The notes: generated by a model from the sequence alone, not told the origin. Numbered from the stretch's first letter, positions 10,116 through 25,279 are shown. The stretch: DNA of 64,000 bases from Hippophae tibetana (GCA_037013495.1 CM072810.1:23195343-23259342), one strand, 5' to 3'. Program-made: numbers and translations.

Positions 10116-12646
10116 TACTTTTTTTTCCAAATAAGTGCATCCAAATTTTACGAGTAGTTGATAATGTTTGAAAACCTTCATAGAATTTGTGCAAGGTTTC
10201 ATCCTCTTGCATGATATAGAGTGCAAAATTTCTGTTCACCTACATATTTCTAGATTTATTTATTTTTGCTCAAATGCCTATATGAGTGGTCTCCAAAATG
10301 TTTCAAGTTGCTTGGAAGAAATAAAACGGTAAATTCAATGAAATAATCTTTTTAGAGCTCGGATTACCTTTTTTTAAATCCTAAAAAAAGGTTTATTCTT
10401 TCTAAGAAATTTAGTAAATCTCTGGTAAAGAATAGATATTTTCTCTTCATTGGTATTAGATTCATCATTTGACACAATTGTGTCAAAAATAGCTTCACTC
10501 AGACCACTATACTTGATGTCAATAAAGTCAAGCTCTTTCCATCTGCGAAAGTGGATAGCTATCATCTTGGAAACAAGTGATGCAGTTCGAATAATTTCCC
10601 AACTCATTCATTTAACAGTAAGTTCACAGGCCTTGTATATGGATTTAGCCAAGGTAACAATGGCTTGAAATGATAATGTAGGCTAACAACGATTTTCTCA
10701 ATCTACTTTTTTCCCAAATAAGTGCATCCAAATTTTACGAGTAGTTGATAATGTTTGAAAAACCTGCATAGAATTTGTGCAAGGTTTCATCCTCTTGCAT
10801 GATATAGAGTGCAAAATTTCTGTTCACCTACATATTTCTAGATTTATTTATTTTTGCTCAAATGCCTATATGAGTGGTCTCGAAAATGTTTCAAGTTGCT
10901 TGGAAGAAATAAAACGGTAAATTCATTGAAATAATCGTTTTAGAGCTCGGATTACCTTTTTTTAAATCCTAAAAAAAGGTTTATTCTTTCTAAGAAATTT
11001 AGTAAATCTTTGGCAAAGTATAAATATTTTCTCTTCATTGGTATTAGATTCATAATTTGACACAATTGTGTCAAAAATAGCTTCACTCAGACCACTATAC
11101 TTGATGTCAATAAAGTCAAGCTCTTTCCTGCAGCGAAGGTGGATAGCTATCATATTGGAAACAAGTGATGCAGTTCGAATAATTTCCCAACTCATTCATT
11201 TAACAGTAAGTTCACAGGCCTTGTATATGGATTTAGCCAAGGTAACAATGGCTTGAAAATGGTAATGTAGGCTAACAACGATTTTCTCAATCTACTTTTT
11301 TTTCCAAATAAGTGCATCCAAATTTTACGAGTAGTTGATAATGTTTGAAAAACCTGCATAGAATTTGTGCAAAGTTTCATCTTCTTGCATGATATAGAGT
11401 GTAAAATTTCTATTCACCTACATATTTCTAGATTTATTTATTTTTGCTCAAATGCCTATATGAGTGGTCTCCAAAATGTTTCAAGTTGCTTTGAAGAAAT
11501 AAAACGGTAAATTCATTGAAATAATCGTTTTAGAGCTCGGATTACCTTTTTTTAAATCCTAAAAAAAGGTTTATTCTTTCTAAGAAATTTAGTAAATCTT
11601 TGGCAAAGTATAGATATTTTCTCTTCATTGGTATTAGATTCATCATTTGACACAATTGTGTCAAAAATAGCTTCACTCAGACCACTATACTTGATGTCAA
11701 TAAAGTCAAGCACTTTCCGTCAGCGAAAGTGGATAGCTATCGTCTTGGAAACAAGTGATGCAGTTCGAATAATTTCCCAACTCATTCATTTAACAGTAAG
11801 TTCACAGGCCTTGTATATGGATTTAGCCAAGGTAACAATGGCTTCAAAATGGTAATGTAGGCTAACAACGATTTTCTGAATCTACTTTTTTTTCCAAATA
11901 AGTGCATCCAAATTTTACGAGTAGTTGATAATGTTTGAAAACCTTCATAGAATTTGTGCAAGGTTTCATCCTCTTGCATGATATAGAGTGCAAAATTTCT
12001 GTTCACCTACATATTTCTAGATTTATTTATTTTTGCTCAAATGCCTATATGAGTGGTCTCCAAAATGTTTCAAGTTGCTTGGAAGAAATAAAACGGTAAA
12101 TTCAATGAAATAATCTTTTTAGAGCTCGGATTACCTTTTTTTAAATCCTAAAAAAAGGTTTATTCTTTCTAAGAAATTTAGTAAATCTCTGGTAAAGAAT
12201 AGATATTTTCTCTTCATTGGTATTAGATTCATCATTTGACACAATTGTGTCAAAAATAGCTTCACTCAGACCACTATACTTGATGTCAATAAAGTCAAGC
12301 TCTTTCCATCTGCGAAAGTGGATAGCTATCATCTTGGAAACAAGTGATGCAGTTCGAATAATTTCCCAACTCATTCATTTAACAGTAAGTTCACAGGCCT
12401 TGTATATGGATTTAGCCAAGGTAACAATGGCTTGAAATGATAATGTAGGCTAACAACGATTTTCTCAATCTACTTTTTTCCCAAATAAGTGCATCCAAAT
12501 TTTACGAGTAGTTGATAATGTTTGAAAAACCTGCATAGAATTTGTGCAAGGTTTCATCCTCTTGCATGATATAGAGTGCAAAATTTCTGTTCACCTACAT
12601 ATTTCTAGATTTATTTATTTTTGCTCAAATGCCTATATGAGTGGTC
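9113..12646 (-). repeat. Tandem higher-order repeat, two copies of a 3-monomer (1767-bp) unit
   Basis: Bases 9113-10879 and 10880-12646 match in order at an offset of 1767 bp. Shared private alleles include CTCGAAAATG at the left end of each copy, GCTATCGTCTTGG, CTTCAAAATGG followed by TTTTCTGAATC, AACCTTCATAG and CCATCTGCGAAAG. At the right end (about 12647) the allele returns to CTCCAAAATG, which fixes the copy boundary. The two copies look nearly identical where I compared them, so the duplication is recent relative to monomer divergence. Confidence 0.85.
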
Positions 12647-15412
12647 TCCAAAATGTTTCAAGTTGCTTGGAAGAAATAAAACTGTAAATTCATTGAAATA
12701 ATCGTTTTAGAGCTCGGATTACCTTTTTTTAAATCCTAAAAAAAAGGTTTATTCTTTCTAAGAAATTTAGTAAATCTCTAGCAAAGTATAAATATTTTCT
12801 CTTCATTGGTATTAGATTCATAATTTGACACAATTGTGTCAAAAATAGCTTCACTCAGACCACTATACTTGATGTCAATAAAGTCAAGCTCTTTCCTGCA
12901 GCGAAGGTGGATAGCTATCATATTGGAAACAAGTGATGCAGTTCGAATAATTTCCCAACTCATTCATTTAACAGTAAGTTCACAGGCCTTGTATATGGAT
13001 TTAGCCAAGGTAACAATGGCTTGAAAATGGTAATGTAGGCTAACAACGATTTTCTCAATCTACTTTTTTTTCCAAATAAGTGCATCCAAATTTTACGAGT
13101 AGTTGATAATGTTTGAAAAACCTGCATAGAATTTGTGCAAAGTTTCATCTTCTTGCATGATATAGAGTGTAAAATTTCTATTCACCTACATATTTCTAGA
13201 TTTATTTATTTTTGCTCAAATGCCTATATGAGTGGTCTCGAAAATGTTTCAAGTTGCTTGGAAGAAATAAAACGGTAAATTCATTGAAATAATCGTTTTA
13301 GAGCTCGGATTACCTTTTTTTAAATCCTAAAAAAAAGGTTTATTCTTTCTAAGAAATTTAATAAATCTCTGGCAAAGTATAAATATTTTCTCTTCATTGG
13401 TATTAGATTCATAATTTGACACAATTGTGTCAAAAATAGCTTCACTCAGACCACTATACTTGATGTCAATAAAGTCAAGCTCTTTCCTGCAGCGAAGGTG
13501 GATAGCTATCATATTGGAAACAAGTGATGCAGTTCGAATAATTTCCCAACTCATTCATTTAACAGTAAGTTCACAGGCCTTGTATATGGATTTAGCCAAG
13601 GTAACAATGGCTTGAAATGATAATGTAGGCTAACAACGATTTTCTCAATCTACTTTTTTCCCAAATAAGTGCATCCAAATTTTACGAGTAGTTGATAATG
13701 TTTGAAAACCTGCATAGAATTTGTGCAAGGTTTCATCCTCTTGCATGATATAGAGTGCAAAATTTCTGTTCACCTACATATTTCATGATTTATTTATTTT
13801 TGCTCAAATGCCTATATGAGTGGTCTCCAAAATGTTTCAAGTTGCTTGGAAGAAATAAAACGGTAAATTCAATGAAATAATCTTTTTAGAGCTCGGATTA
13901 CCTTTTTTTAAATCCTAAAAAAAGGTTTATTCTTTCTAAGAAATTTAGTAAATCTCTGGTAAAGAATAGATATTTTCTCTTCATTGGTATTAGATTCATC
14001 ATTTGACACAATTGTGTCAAAAATAGCTTCACTCAGACCACTATACTTGATGTCAATAAAGTCAAGCTCTTTCCGTCTGCGAAAGTGGATAGCTATCATA
14101 TTGGAAACAAGTGATGCAGTTCGAATAATTTCCCAACTCATTCATTTAACAGTAAGTTCACAGGCCTTGTATATGGATTTAGCCAAGGTAACAATGGCTT
14201 GAAAATGGTAATGTAGGCTAACAACGATTTTCTCAATCTACTTTTTTTTCCAAATAAGTGCATCCAAATTTTACGAGTAGTTGATAATGTTTGAAAAACC
14301 TGCATAGAATTTGTGCAAAGTTTCATCTTCTTGCATGATATAGAGTGTAAAATTTCTATTCACCTACATATTTCTAGATTTATTTATTTTTGCTCAAATG
14401 CCTATATGAGTGGTCTCGAAAATGTTTCAAGTTGCTTGGAAGAAATAAAACGGTAAATTCATTGAAATAATCGTTTTAGAGCTCGGATTACCTTTTTTTA
14501 AATCCTAAAAAAAGGTTTATTCTTTCTAAGAAATTTAGTAAATCTTTGGCAAAGTATAAATATTTTCTCTTCATTGGTATTAGATTCATAATTTGACACA
14601 ATTGTGTCAAAAATAGCTTCACTCAGACCACTATACTTGATGTCAATAAAGTCAAGCTCTTTCCTGCAGCGAAGGTGGATAGCTATCATATTGGAAACAA
14701 GTGATGCAGTTCGAATAATTTCCCAACTCATTCATTTAACAGTAAGTTCACAGGCCTTGTATATGGATTTAGCCAAGGTAACAATGGCTTGAAAATGGTA
14801 ATGTAGGCTAACAACGATTTTCTCAATCTACTTTTTTTTCCAAATAAGTGCATCCAAATTTTACGAGTAGTTGATAATGTTTGAAAAACCTGCATAGAAT
14901 TTGTGCAAAGTTTCATCTTCTTGCATGATATAGAGTGTAAAATTTCTATTCACCTACATATTTCTAGATTTATTTATTTTTGCTCAAATGCCTATATGAG
15001 TGGTCTCCAAAATGTTTCAAGTTGCTTTGAAGAAATAAAACGGTAAATTCATTGAAATAATCGTTTTAGAGCTCGGATTACCTTTTTTTAAATCCTAAAA
15101 AAAGGTTTATTCTTTCTAAGAAATTTAGTAAATCTTTGGCAAAGTATAGATATTTTCTCTTCATTGGTATTAGATTCATCATTTGACACAATTGTGTCAA
15201 AAATAGCTTCACTCAGACCACTATACTTGATGTCAATAAAGTCAAGCACTTTCCGTCAGCGAAAGTGGATAGCTATCGTCTTGGAAACAAGTGATGCAGT
15301 TCGAATAATTTCCCAACTCATTCATTTAACAGTAAGTTCACAGGCCTTGTATATGGATTTAGCCAAGGTAACAATGGCTTCAAAATGGTAATGTAGGCTA
15401 ACAACGATTTTC
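12384..15412 (-). repeat. Nine-monomer-offset segmental repeat, copy 2 (partner 7081-10115)
   Basis: Downstream partner of the block beginning at 7081. The G-to-A change at about 12780 that converts CTCTGGCAAAG to CTCTAGCAAAG is private to this copy and creates an extra stop in the minus-strand gag-like frame. To its right the array continues with differently arranged units (15331 onward). Confidence 0.8.
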
Positions 15413-18400
15413 TGAAAATACTTTTTTTTCCAAATAAGTGCATCCAAATTTTACGAGTAGTTGATAATGTTTGAAAAACCTGCATAGAATTTGTGCAAGG
15501 TTTCATCCTCTTGCATGATATAGGGTGCAAAATTTCTATTCACCTACATATTTCATGATTTATTTATTTTTGCTCAAATGCCTATATGAGTGGTCTCCAA
15601 AATGTTTCAAGTTGCTTGGAAGAAATAAAACTGTAAATTCATTGAAATAATCGTTTTAGAGCTCGGATTACCTTTTTTTAAATCCTAAAAAAAAGGTTTA
15701 TTCTTTCTAAGAAATTTAGTAAATCTCTGGCAAAGTATAGATATTTTCTCTTCATTGGTATTAGATTCATAATTTGACACAATTGTGTCAAAAATAGCTT
15801 CACTCAGACCACTATACTTGATGTCAATAAAGTCAAGCACTTTTCGTCAGCGAAAGTGGATAGCTATCATCTTGGAAACAAGTGATGCAGTTCGAATAAT
15901 TTCCCAACTCATTCATTTAACAGTAAGTTCACAGGCCTTGTATATGGATTTAGCCAAGGTAACAATGGCTTCAAAATGGTAATGTAGGCTAACAACGATT
16001 TTCTGAATCTACTTTTTTTTCCAAATAAGTGCATCCAAATTTTACGAGTAGTTGATAATGTTTGAAAAACCTGCATAGAATTTGTGCAAAGTTTCATCTT
16101 CTTGCATGATATAGAGTGTAAAATTTCTATTCACCTACATATTTCTAGATTTATTTATTTTTGCTAAAATGCCTATATGAGTGGTCTCCAAAATGTTTCA
16201 AGTTGCTTGGAAGAAATAAAACGGTAAATTCATTGAAATAATCGTTTTAGAGCTCGGATTACCTTTTTTTAAATCCTAAAAAAAGGTTTATTCTTTCTAA
16301 GAAATTTAGTAAATCTTTGGCAAAGTATAAATATTTTCTCTTCATTGGTATTAGATTCATAATTTGACACAATTGTGTCAAAAATAGCTTCACTCAGACC
16401 ACTATACTTGATGTCAATAAAGTCAAGCTCTTTCCTTCAGCGAAAGTGGATAGCTATCATCTTGGAAACAAGTGATGCAGTTCGAATAATTTCCCAACTC
16501 ATTCATTTAACAGTAAGTTCACAGGCCTTGTATATGGATTTAGCCAAGGTAACAATGGCTTGAAAATGGTAATGTAGGCTAACAACGATTTTCTCAATCT
16601 ACTTTTTTTTTCCAAATAAGTGCATCCAAATTTTACGAGTAGTTGATAATGTTTGAAAAACCTGCATAGAATTTGTGCAAAGTTTCATCTTCTTGCATGA
16701 TATAGAGTGTAAAATTTCTATTCACCTACATATTTCTAGATTTATTTATTTTTGCTCAAATGCCTATATGAGTGGTCTCCAAAATGTTTCAAGTTGCTTG
16801 GAAGAAATAAAACGGTAAATTCATTGAAATAATCGTTTTAGAGCTCGGATTACCTTTTTTTAAATCCTAAAAAAAGGTTTATTCTTTCTAAGAAATTTAG
16901 TAAATCTTTGGCAAAGTATAGATATTTTCTCTTCATTGGTATTAGATTCATCATTTGACACAATTGTGTCAAAAATAGCTTCACTCAGACCACTATACTT
17001 GATGTCAATAAAGTCAAGCACTTTCCGTCAGCGAAAGTGGATAGCTATCATCTTGGAAACAAGTGATGCAGTTCGAATAATTTCCCAACTCATTCATTTA
17101 ACAGTAAGTTCACAGGCCTTGTATATGGATTTAGCCAAGGTAACAATGGCTTCAAAATGGTAATGTAGGCTAACAACGATTTTCTGAATCTACTTTTTTT
17201 TCCAAATAAGTGCATCCAAATTTTACGAGTAGTTGATAATGTTTGAAAAACCTGCATAGAATTTGTGCAAGGTTTCATCCTCTTGCATGATATAGAGTGC
17301 AAAATTTCTGTTCACCTACATATTTCTAGATTTATTTATTTTTGCTCAAATGCCTATATGAGTGGTCTCCAAAATGTTTCAAGTTGCTTGGAAGAAATAA
17401 AACTGTAAATTCATTGAAATAATCGTTTTAGAGCTCGGATTACCTTTTTTTAAATCCTAAAAAAAAGGTTTATTCTTTCTAAGAAATTTAGTAAATCTCT
17501 GGCAAAGTATAAATATTTTCTCTTCATTGGTATTAGATTCATAATTTGACACAATTGTGTCAAAAATAGCTTCACTCAGACCACTATACTTGATGTCAAT
17601 AAAGTCAAGCTCTTTCCTGCAGCGAAGGTGGATAGCTATCATATTGAAAACAAGTGATGCAGTTCGAATAATTTCCCAACTCATTCATTTAACAGTAAGT
17701 TCACAGGCCTTGTATATGGATTTAGCCAAGGTAACAATGGCTTGAAAATGGTAATGTAGGCTAACAACGATTTTCTCAATCTACTTTTTTTTCCAAATAA
17801 GTGCATCCAAATTTTACGAGTAGTTGATAATGTTTGAAAAACCTGCATAGAATTTGTGCAAAGTTTCATCTTCTTGCATGATATAGAGTGTAAAATTTCT
17901 ATTCACCTACATATTTCTAGATTTATTTATTTTTGCTCAAATGCCTATATGAGTGGTCTCGAAAATGTTTCAAGTTGCTTGGAAGAAATAAAACGGTAAA
18001 TTCATTGAAATAATCGTTTTAGAGCTCGGATTACCTTTTTTTAAATCCTAAAAAAAGGTTTATTCTTTCTAAGAAATTTAGTAAATCTTTGGCAAAGTAT
18101 AAATATTTTCTCTTCATTGGTATTAGATTCATAATTTGACACAATTGTGTCAAAAATAGCTTCACTCAGACCACTATACTTGATGTCAATAAAGTCAAGC
18201 TCTTTCCTGCAGCGAAGGTGGATAGCTATCATATTGGAAACAAGTGATGCAGTTCGAATAATTTCCCAACTCATTCATTTAACAGTAAGTTCACAGGCCT
18301 TGTATATGGATTTAGCCAAGGTAACAATGGCTTGAAAATGGTAATGTAGTCTAACAACGATTTTCTCAATCTACTTTTTTTTCCAAATAAGTGCATCCAA

Positions 18401-20924
18401 ATTTTACGAGTAGTTGATAATGTTTGAAAAACCTGCATAGAATTTGTGCAAGGTTTCATCCTCTTGCATGATATAGGGTGCAAAATTTCTGTTCACCTAC
18501 ATATTTCTAGATTTATTTATTTTTGCTCAAATGCCTATATGAGTGGTCTCCAAAATGTTTCAAGTTGCTTTGAAGAAATAAAACGGTAAATTCATTGAAA
18601 TAATCATTTTAGAGCTCGGATTACCTTTTTTTTAAATCCTAAAAAAAAGGTTTATTCTTTCTAAGAAATTTAGTAAATCTCTGGCAAAGTATAGATATTT
18701 TCTCTTCATTGGTATTAGATTCATCATTTGACACAATTGTGTCCAAAATAGCTTTACTCAGACCACTATACTTGATGTCAATAAAGTCAAGCACTTTCCG
18801 TCAGCGAAAGTGGATAGCTATCATCTTGGAAACAAGTGATGCAGTTCGAATAATTTCCCAACTCATTCATTTAACAGTAAGTTCACAGGCCTTGTATATG
18901 GATTTAGCCAAGGTAACAATGGCTTGAAAATGGTAATGTAGGCTAACAACGATTTTCTCAATCTACTTTTTTTTTCCAAATAAGTGCATCCAAATTTTAC
19001 GAGTAGTTGATAATGTTTGAAAAACCTGCATAGAATTTGTGCAAGGTTTCATCCTCTTGCATGATATAGGGTGCAAAATTTCTGTTCACCTACATATTTC
19101 ATGATTTATTTATTTTTGCTCAAATGCCTATATGAGTGGTCTCCAAAATGTTTCAAGTTGCTTGGAAGAAATAAAACTGTAAATTCATTGAAATAATCGT
19201 TTTAGAGCTCGGATTACCTTTTTTTAAATCCTAAAAAAAAGGTTTATTCTTTCTAAGAAATTTAGTAAATCTCTGGCAAAGTATAGATATTTTCTCTTCA
19301 TTGGTATTAGATTCATAATTTGACACAATTGTGTCAAAAATAGCTTCACTCAGACCACTATACTTGATGTCAATAAAGTCAAGCTCTTTCCTGCAGCGAA
19401 GGTGGATAGCTATCATATTGGAAACAAGTGATGCAGTTCGAATAATTTCCCAACTCATTCATTTAACAGTAAGTTCACAGGCCTTGTATATGGATTTAGC
19501 CAAGGTAACAATGGCTTGAAAATGGTAATGTAGGCTAACAACGATTTTCTTAATCTACTTTTTTTTCCAAATAAGTGCATCCAAATTTTACGAGTAGTTG
19601 ATAATGTTTGAAAAACCTGCATAGAATTTGTGCAAGGTTTCATCCTCTTGCATGATATAGGGTGCAAAATTTCTGTTCACCTACATATTTCTAGATTTAT
19701 TTATTTTTGCTCAAATGCCTATATGAGTGGTCTCCAAAATGTTTCAAGTTGCTTGGAAGAAATAAAACTGTAAATTCATTGAAATAATCGTTTTAGAGCT
19801 CGGATTACCTTTTTTTAAATCCTAAAAAAAAGGTTTATTCTTTCTAAGAAATTTAGTAAATCTCTGGCAAAGTATAGATATTTTCTCTTCATTGGTATTA
19901 GATTCATAATTTGACACAATTGTGTCAAAAATAGCTTCACTCAGACCACTATACTTGATGTCAATAAAGTCAAGCTCTTTCCTTCAGCGAAAGTGGATAG
20001 CTATCATCTTGGAAACAAGTGATGCAGTTCGAATAATTTCCCAACTCATTCATTTAACAGTAAGTTCACAGGCCTTGTATATGGATTTAGCCAAGGTAAC
20101 AATGGCTTGAAAATGGTAATGTAGGCTAACAACGATTTTCTTAATCTACTTTTTTTTCCAAATAAGTGCATCCAAATTTTACGAGTAGTTGATAATGTTT
20201 GAAAAACCTGCATAGAATTTGTGCAAGGTTTCATCCTCTTGCATGATATAGGGTGCAAAATTTCTGTTCACCTACATATTTCTAGATTTATTTATTTTTG
20301 CTCAAATGCCTATATGAGTGGTCTCCAAAATGTTTCAAGTTGCTTTGAAGAAATAAAACGGTAAATTCATTGAAATAATCATTTTAGAGCTCGGATTACC
20401 TTTTTTTTAAATCCTAAAAAAAAGGTTTATTCTTTCTAAGAAATTTAGTAAATCTCTGGCAAAGTATAGATATTTTCTCTTCATTGGTATTAGATTCATC
20501 ATTTGACACAATTGTGTCAAAAATAGCTTTACTCAGACCACTATACTTGATGTCAATAAAGTCAAGCACTTTCCGTCAGCGAAAGTGGATAGCTATCATC
20601 TTGGAAACAAGTGATGCAGTTCGAATAATTTCCCAACTCATTCATTTAACAGTAAGTTCACAGGCCTTGTATATGGATTTAGCCAAGGTAACAATGGCTT
20701 CAAAATGGTAATGTAGGCTAACAACGATTTTCTGAATCTACTTTTTTTTCCAAATAAGTGCATCCAAATTTTACGAGTAGTTGATAATGTTTGAAAAACC
20801 TGCATAGAATTTGTGCAAAGTTTCATCTTCTTGCATGATATAGAGTGTAAAATTTCTATTCACCTACATATTTCTAGATTTATTTATTTTTGCTCAAATG
20901 CCTATATGAGTGGTCTCCAAAATG

Positions 20925-23900
20925 TTTCAAGTTGCTTGGAAGAAATAAAACGGTAAATTCATTGAAATAATCGTTTTAGAGCTCGGATTACCTTTTTTTA
21001 AATCCTAAAAAAAAGGTTTATTCTTTCTAAGAAATTTAGTAAATCTCTGGCAAAGTATAAATATTTTCTCTTCATTGGTATTAGATTCATAATTTGACAC
21101 AATTGTGTCAAAAATAGCTTCACTCAGACCACTATACTTGATGTCAATAAAGTCAAGCTCTTTCCTGCAGCGAAGGTGGATAGCTATCATATTGGAAACA
21201 AGTGATGCAGTTCGAATAATTTCCCAACTCATTCATTTAACAGTAAGTTCACAGGCCTTGTATATGGATTTAGCCAAGGTAACAATGGCTTGAAATGATA
21301 ATGTAGGCTAACAACGATTTTCTCAATCTACTTTTTTCCCAAATAAGTGCATCCAAATTTTACGAGTAGTTGATAATGTTTGAAAACCTTCATAGAATTT
21401 GTGCAAGGTTTCATCCTCTTGCATGATATAGAGTGCAAAATTTCTGTTCACCTACATATTTCTAGATTTATTTATTTTTGCTCAAATGCCTATATGAGTG
21501 GTCTCCAAAATGTTTCAAGTTGCTTGGAAGAAATAAAACGGTAAATTCAATGAAATAATCTTTTTAGAGCTCGGATTACCTTTTTTTAAATCCTAAAAAA
21601 AGGTTTATTCTTTCTAAGAAATTTAGTAAATCTCTGGTAAAGAATAGATATTTTCTCTTCATTGGTATTAGATTCATCATTTGACACAATTGTGTCAAAA
21701 ATAGCTTCACTCAGACCACTATACTTGATGTCAATAAAGTCAAGCTCTTTCCATCTGCGAAAGTGGATAGCTATCATCTTGGAAACAAGTGATGCAGTTC
21801 GAATAATTTCCCAACTCATTCATTTAACAGTAAGTTCACAGGCCTTGTATATGGATTTAGCCAAGGTAACAATGGCTTGAAATGATAATGTAGGCTAACA
21901 ACGATTTTCTCAATCTACTTTTTTCCCAAATAAGTGCATCCAAATTTTACGAGTAGTTGATAATGTTTGAAAAACCTGCATAGAATTTGTGCAAGGTTTC
22001 ATCCTCTTGCATGATATGGAGTGCAAAATTTCTGTTCACCTACATATTTCTAGATTTATTTATTTTTGCTCAAATGCCTATATGAGTGGTCTCCAAAATG
22101 TTTCAAGTTGCTTGGAAGAAATAAAACTGTAAATTCATTGAAATAATCGTTTTAGAGCTCGGATTACCTTTTTTTAAATCCTAAAAAAAAGGTTTATTCT
22201 TTCTAAGAAATTTAGTAAATCTCTGGCAAAGTATAAATATTTTCTCTTCATTGGTATTAGATTCATAATTTGACACAATTGTGTCAAAAATAGCTTCACT
22301 CAGACCACTATACTTGATGTCAATAAAGTCAAGCTCTTTCCTGCAGCGAAGGTGGATAGCTATCATATTGGAAACAAGTGATGCAGTTCGAATAATTTCG
22401 CAACTCATTCATTTAACAGTAAGTTCACAGGCCTTGTATATGGATTTAGCCAAGGTAACAATGGCTTGAAAATGGTAATGTAGGCTAACAACGATTTTCT
22501 CAATCTACTTTTTTTTCCAAATAAGTGCATCCAAATTTTACGAGTAGTTGATAATGTTTGAAAAACCTGCATAGAATTTGTGCAAGGTTTCATCCTCTTG
22601 CATGATATAGGGTGCAAAATTTCTGTTCACCTACATATTTCATGATTTATTTATTTTTGCTCAAATGCCTATATGAGTGGTCTCGAAAATGTTTCAAGTT
22701 GCTTGGAAGAAATAAAACGGTAAATTCATTGAAATAATCGTTTTAGAGCTCGGATTACCTTTTTTTAAATCCTAAAAAAAAGGTTTATTCTTTCTAAGAA
22801 ATTTAGTAAATCTCTGGCAAAGTATAAATATTTTCTCTTCATTGGTATTAGATTCATAATTTGACACAATTGTGTCAAAAATAGCTTCACTCAGACCACT
22901 ATACTTGATGTCAATAAAGTCAAGCTCTTTCCTGCAGCGAAGGTGGATAGCTATCATATTGGAAACAAGTGATGCAGTTCGAATAATTTCCCAACTCATT
23001 CATTTAACAGTAAGTTCACAGGCCTTGTATATGGATTTAGCCAAGGTAACAATGGCTTGAAATGATAATGTAGGCTAACAACGATTTTCTCAATCTACTT
23101 TTTTCCCAAATAAGTGCATCCAAATTTTACGAGTAGTTGATAATGTTTGAAAACCTTCATAGAATTTGTGCAAGGTTTCATCCTCTTGCATGATATAGAG
23201 TGCAAAATTTCTGTTCACCTACATATTTCTAGATTTATTTATTTTTGCTCAAATGCCTATATGAGTGGTCTCCAAAATGTTTCAAGTTGCTTGGAAGAAA
23301 TAAAACGGTAAATTCAATGAAATAATCTTTTTAGAGCTCGGATTACCTTTTTTTAAATCCTAAAAAAAGGTTTATTCTTTCTAAGAAATTTAGTAAATCT
23401 CTGGTAAAGAATAGATATTTTCTCTTCATTGGTATTAGATTCATCATTTGACACAATTGTGTCAAAAATAGCTTCACTCAGACCACTATACTTGATGTCA
23501 ATAAAGTCAAGCTCTTTCCATCTGCGAAAGTGGATAGCTATCATCTTGGAAACAAGTGATGCAGTTCGAATAATTTCCCAACTCATTCATTTAACAGTAA
23601 GTTCACAGGCCTTGTATATGGATTTAGCCAAGGTAACAATGGCTTGAAATGATAATGTAGGCTAACAACGATTTTCTCAATCTACTTTTTTCCCAAATAA
23701 GTGCATCCAAATTTTACGAGTAGTTGATAATGTTTGAAAAACCTGCATAGAATTTGTGCAAGGTTTCATCCTCTTGCATGATATAGAGTGCAAAATTTCT
23801 GTTCACCTACATATTTCTAGATTTATTTATTTTTGCTCAAATGCCTATATGAGTGGTCTCCAAAATGTTTCAAGTTGCTTGGAAGAAATAAAACTGTAAA

Positions 23901-24352
23901 TTCATTGAAATAATCGTTTTAGAGCTCGGATTACCTTTTTTTAAATCCTAAAAAAAAGGTTTATTCTTTCTAAGAAATTTAGTAAATCTCTGGCAAAGTA
24001 TAAATATTTTCTCTTCATTGGTATTAGATTCATAATTTGACACAATTGTGTCAAAAATAGCTTCACTCAGACCACTATACTTGATGTCAATAAAGTCAAG
24101 CTCTTTCCTGCAGCGAAGGTGGATAGCTATCATATTGGAAACAAGTGATGCAGTTCGAATAATTTCCCAACTCATTCATTTAACAGTAAGTTCACAGGCC
24201 TTGTATATGGATTTAGCCAAGGTAACAATGGCTTGAAAATGGTAATGTAGGCTAACAACGATTTTCTCAATCTACTTTTTTTTCCAAATAAGTGCATCCA
24301 AATTTTACGAGTAGTTGATAATGTTTGAAAAACCTGCATAGAATTTGTGCAA
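20925..24352 (-). repeat. Two copies of a second 3-monomer (1767-bp) higher-order repeat
   Basis: About 20925-22585 matches about 22692-24352 at an offset of 1767 bp, each copy including a 587-bp unit (21242 and 23009). Shared alleles include AACCTTCATAG, CCATCTGCGAAAG and CGGTAAATTCAATG. Private differences include GATATGGAGTGC near 22015 and TTTCGCAACTC near 22398 in the first copy. The unit content resembles the repeat at 9113-12646 but the register differs, so this is a related but separate event. Confidence 0.75.
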
Positions 24353-25279
24353 AGTTTCATCTTCTTGCATGATATAGAGTGTAAAATTTCTATTCACCTA
24401 CATATTTCTAGATTTATTTATTTTTGCTCAAATGCCTATATGAGTGGTCTCGAAAATGTTTCAAGTTGCTTGGAAGAAATAAAACTGTAAATTCATTGAA
24501 ATAATCGTTTTAGAGCTCGGATTACCTTTTTTTAAATCCTAAAAAAAAGGTTTATTCTTTCTAAGAAATTTAGTAAATCTCTGGCAAAGTATAAATATTT
24601 TCTCTTCATTGGTATTAGATTCATCATTTGACACAATTGTGTCAAAAATAGCTTCACTCAGACCACTATACTTGATGTCAATAAAGTCAAGCACTTTCCG
24701 TCAGCGAAAGTGGATAGCTATCATCTTGGAAACAAGTGATGCAGTTCGAATAATTTCGCAACTCATTCATTTAACAGTAAGTTCACAGGCCTTGTATATG
24801 GATTTAGCCAAGGTAACAATGGCTTGAAAATGGTAATGTAGGCTAACAACGATTTTCTCAATCTACTTTTTTTTCCAAATAAGTGCATCCAAATTTTACG
24901 AGTAGTTGATAATGTTTGAAAAACCTGCATAGAATTTGTGCAAGGTTTCATCCTCTTGCATGATATAGGGTGCAAAATTTCTGTTCACCTACATATTTCA
25001 TGATTTATTTATTTTTGCTCAAATGCCTATATGAGTGGTCTCGAAAATGTTTCAAGTTGCTTGGAAGAAATAAAACTGTAAATTCATTGAAATAATCATT
25101 TTACAGCTCGGATTACCTTTTTTTAAATCCTAAAAAAAAGGTTTATTCTTTCTAAGAAATTTAGTAAATCTCTGGCAAAGTATAGATATTTTCTCTTCAT
25201 TGGTATTAGATTCATAATTTGACACAATTGTGTCAAAAATAGCTTCACTCAGACCACTATACTTGATGTCAATAAAGTC

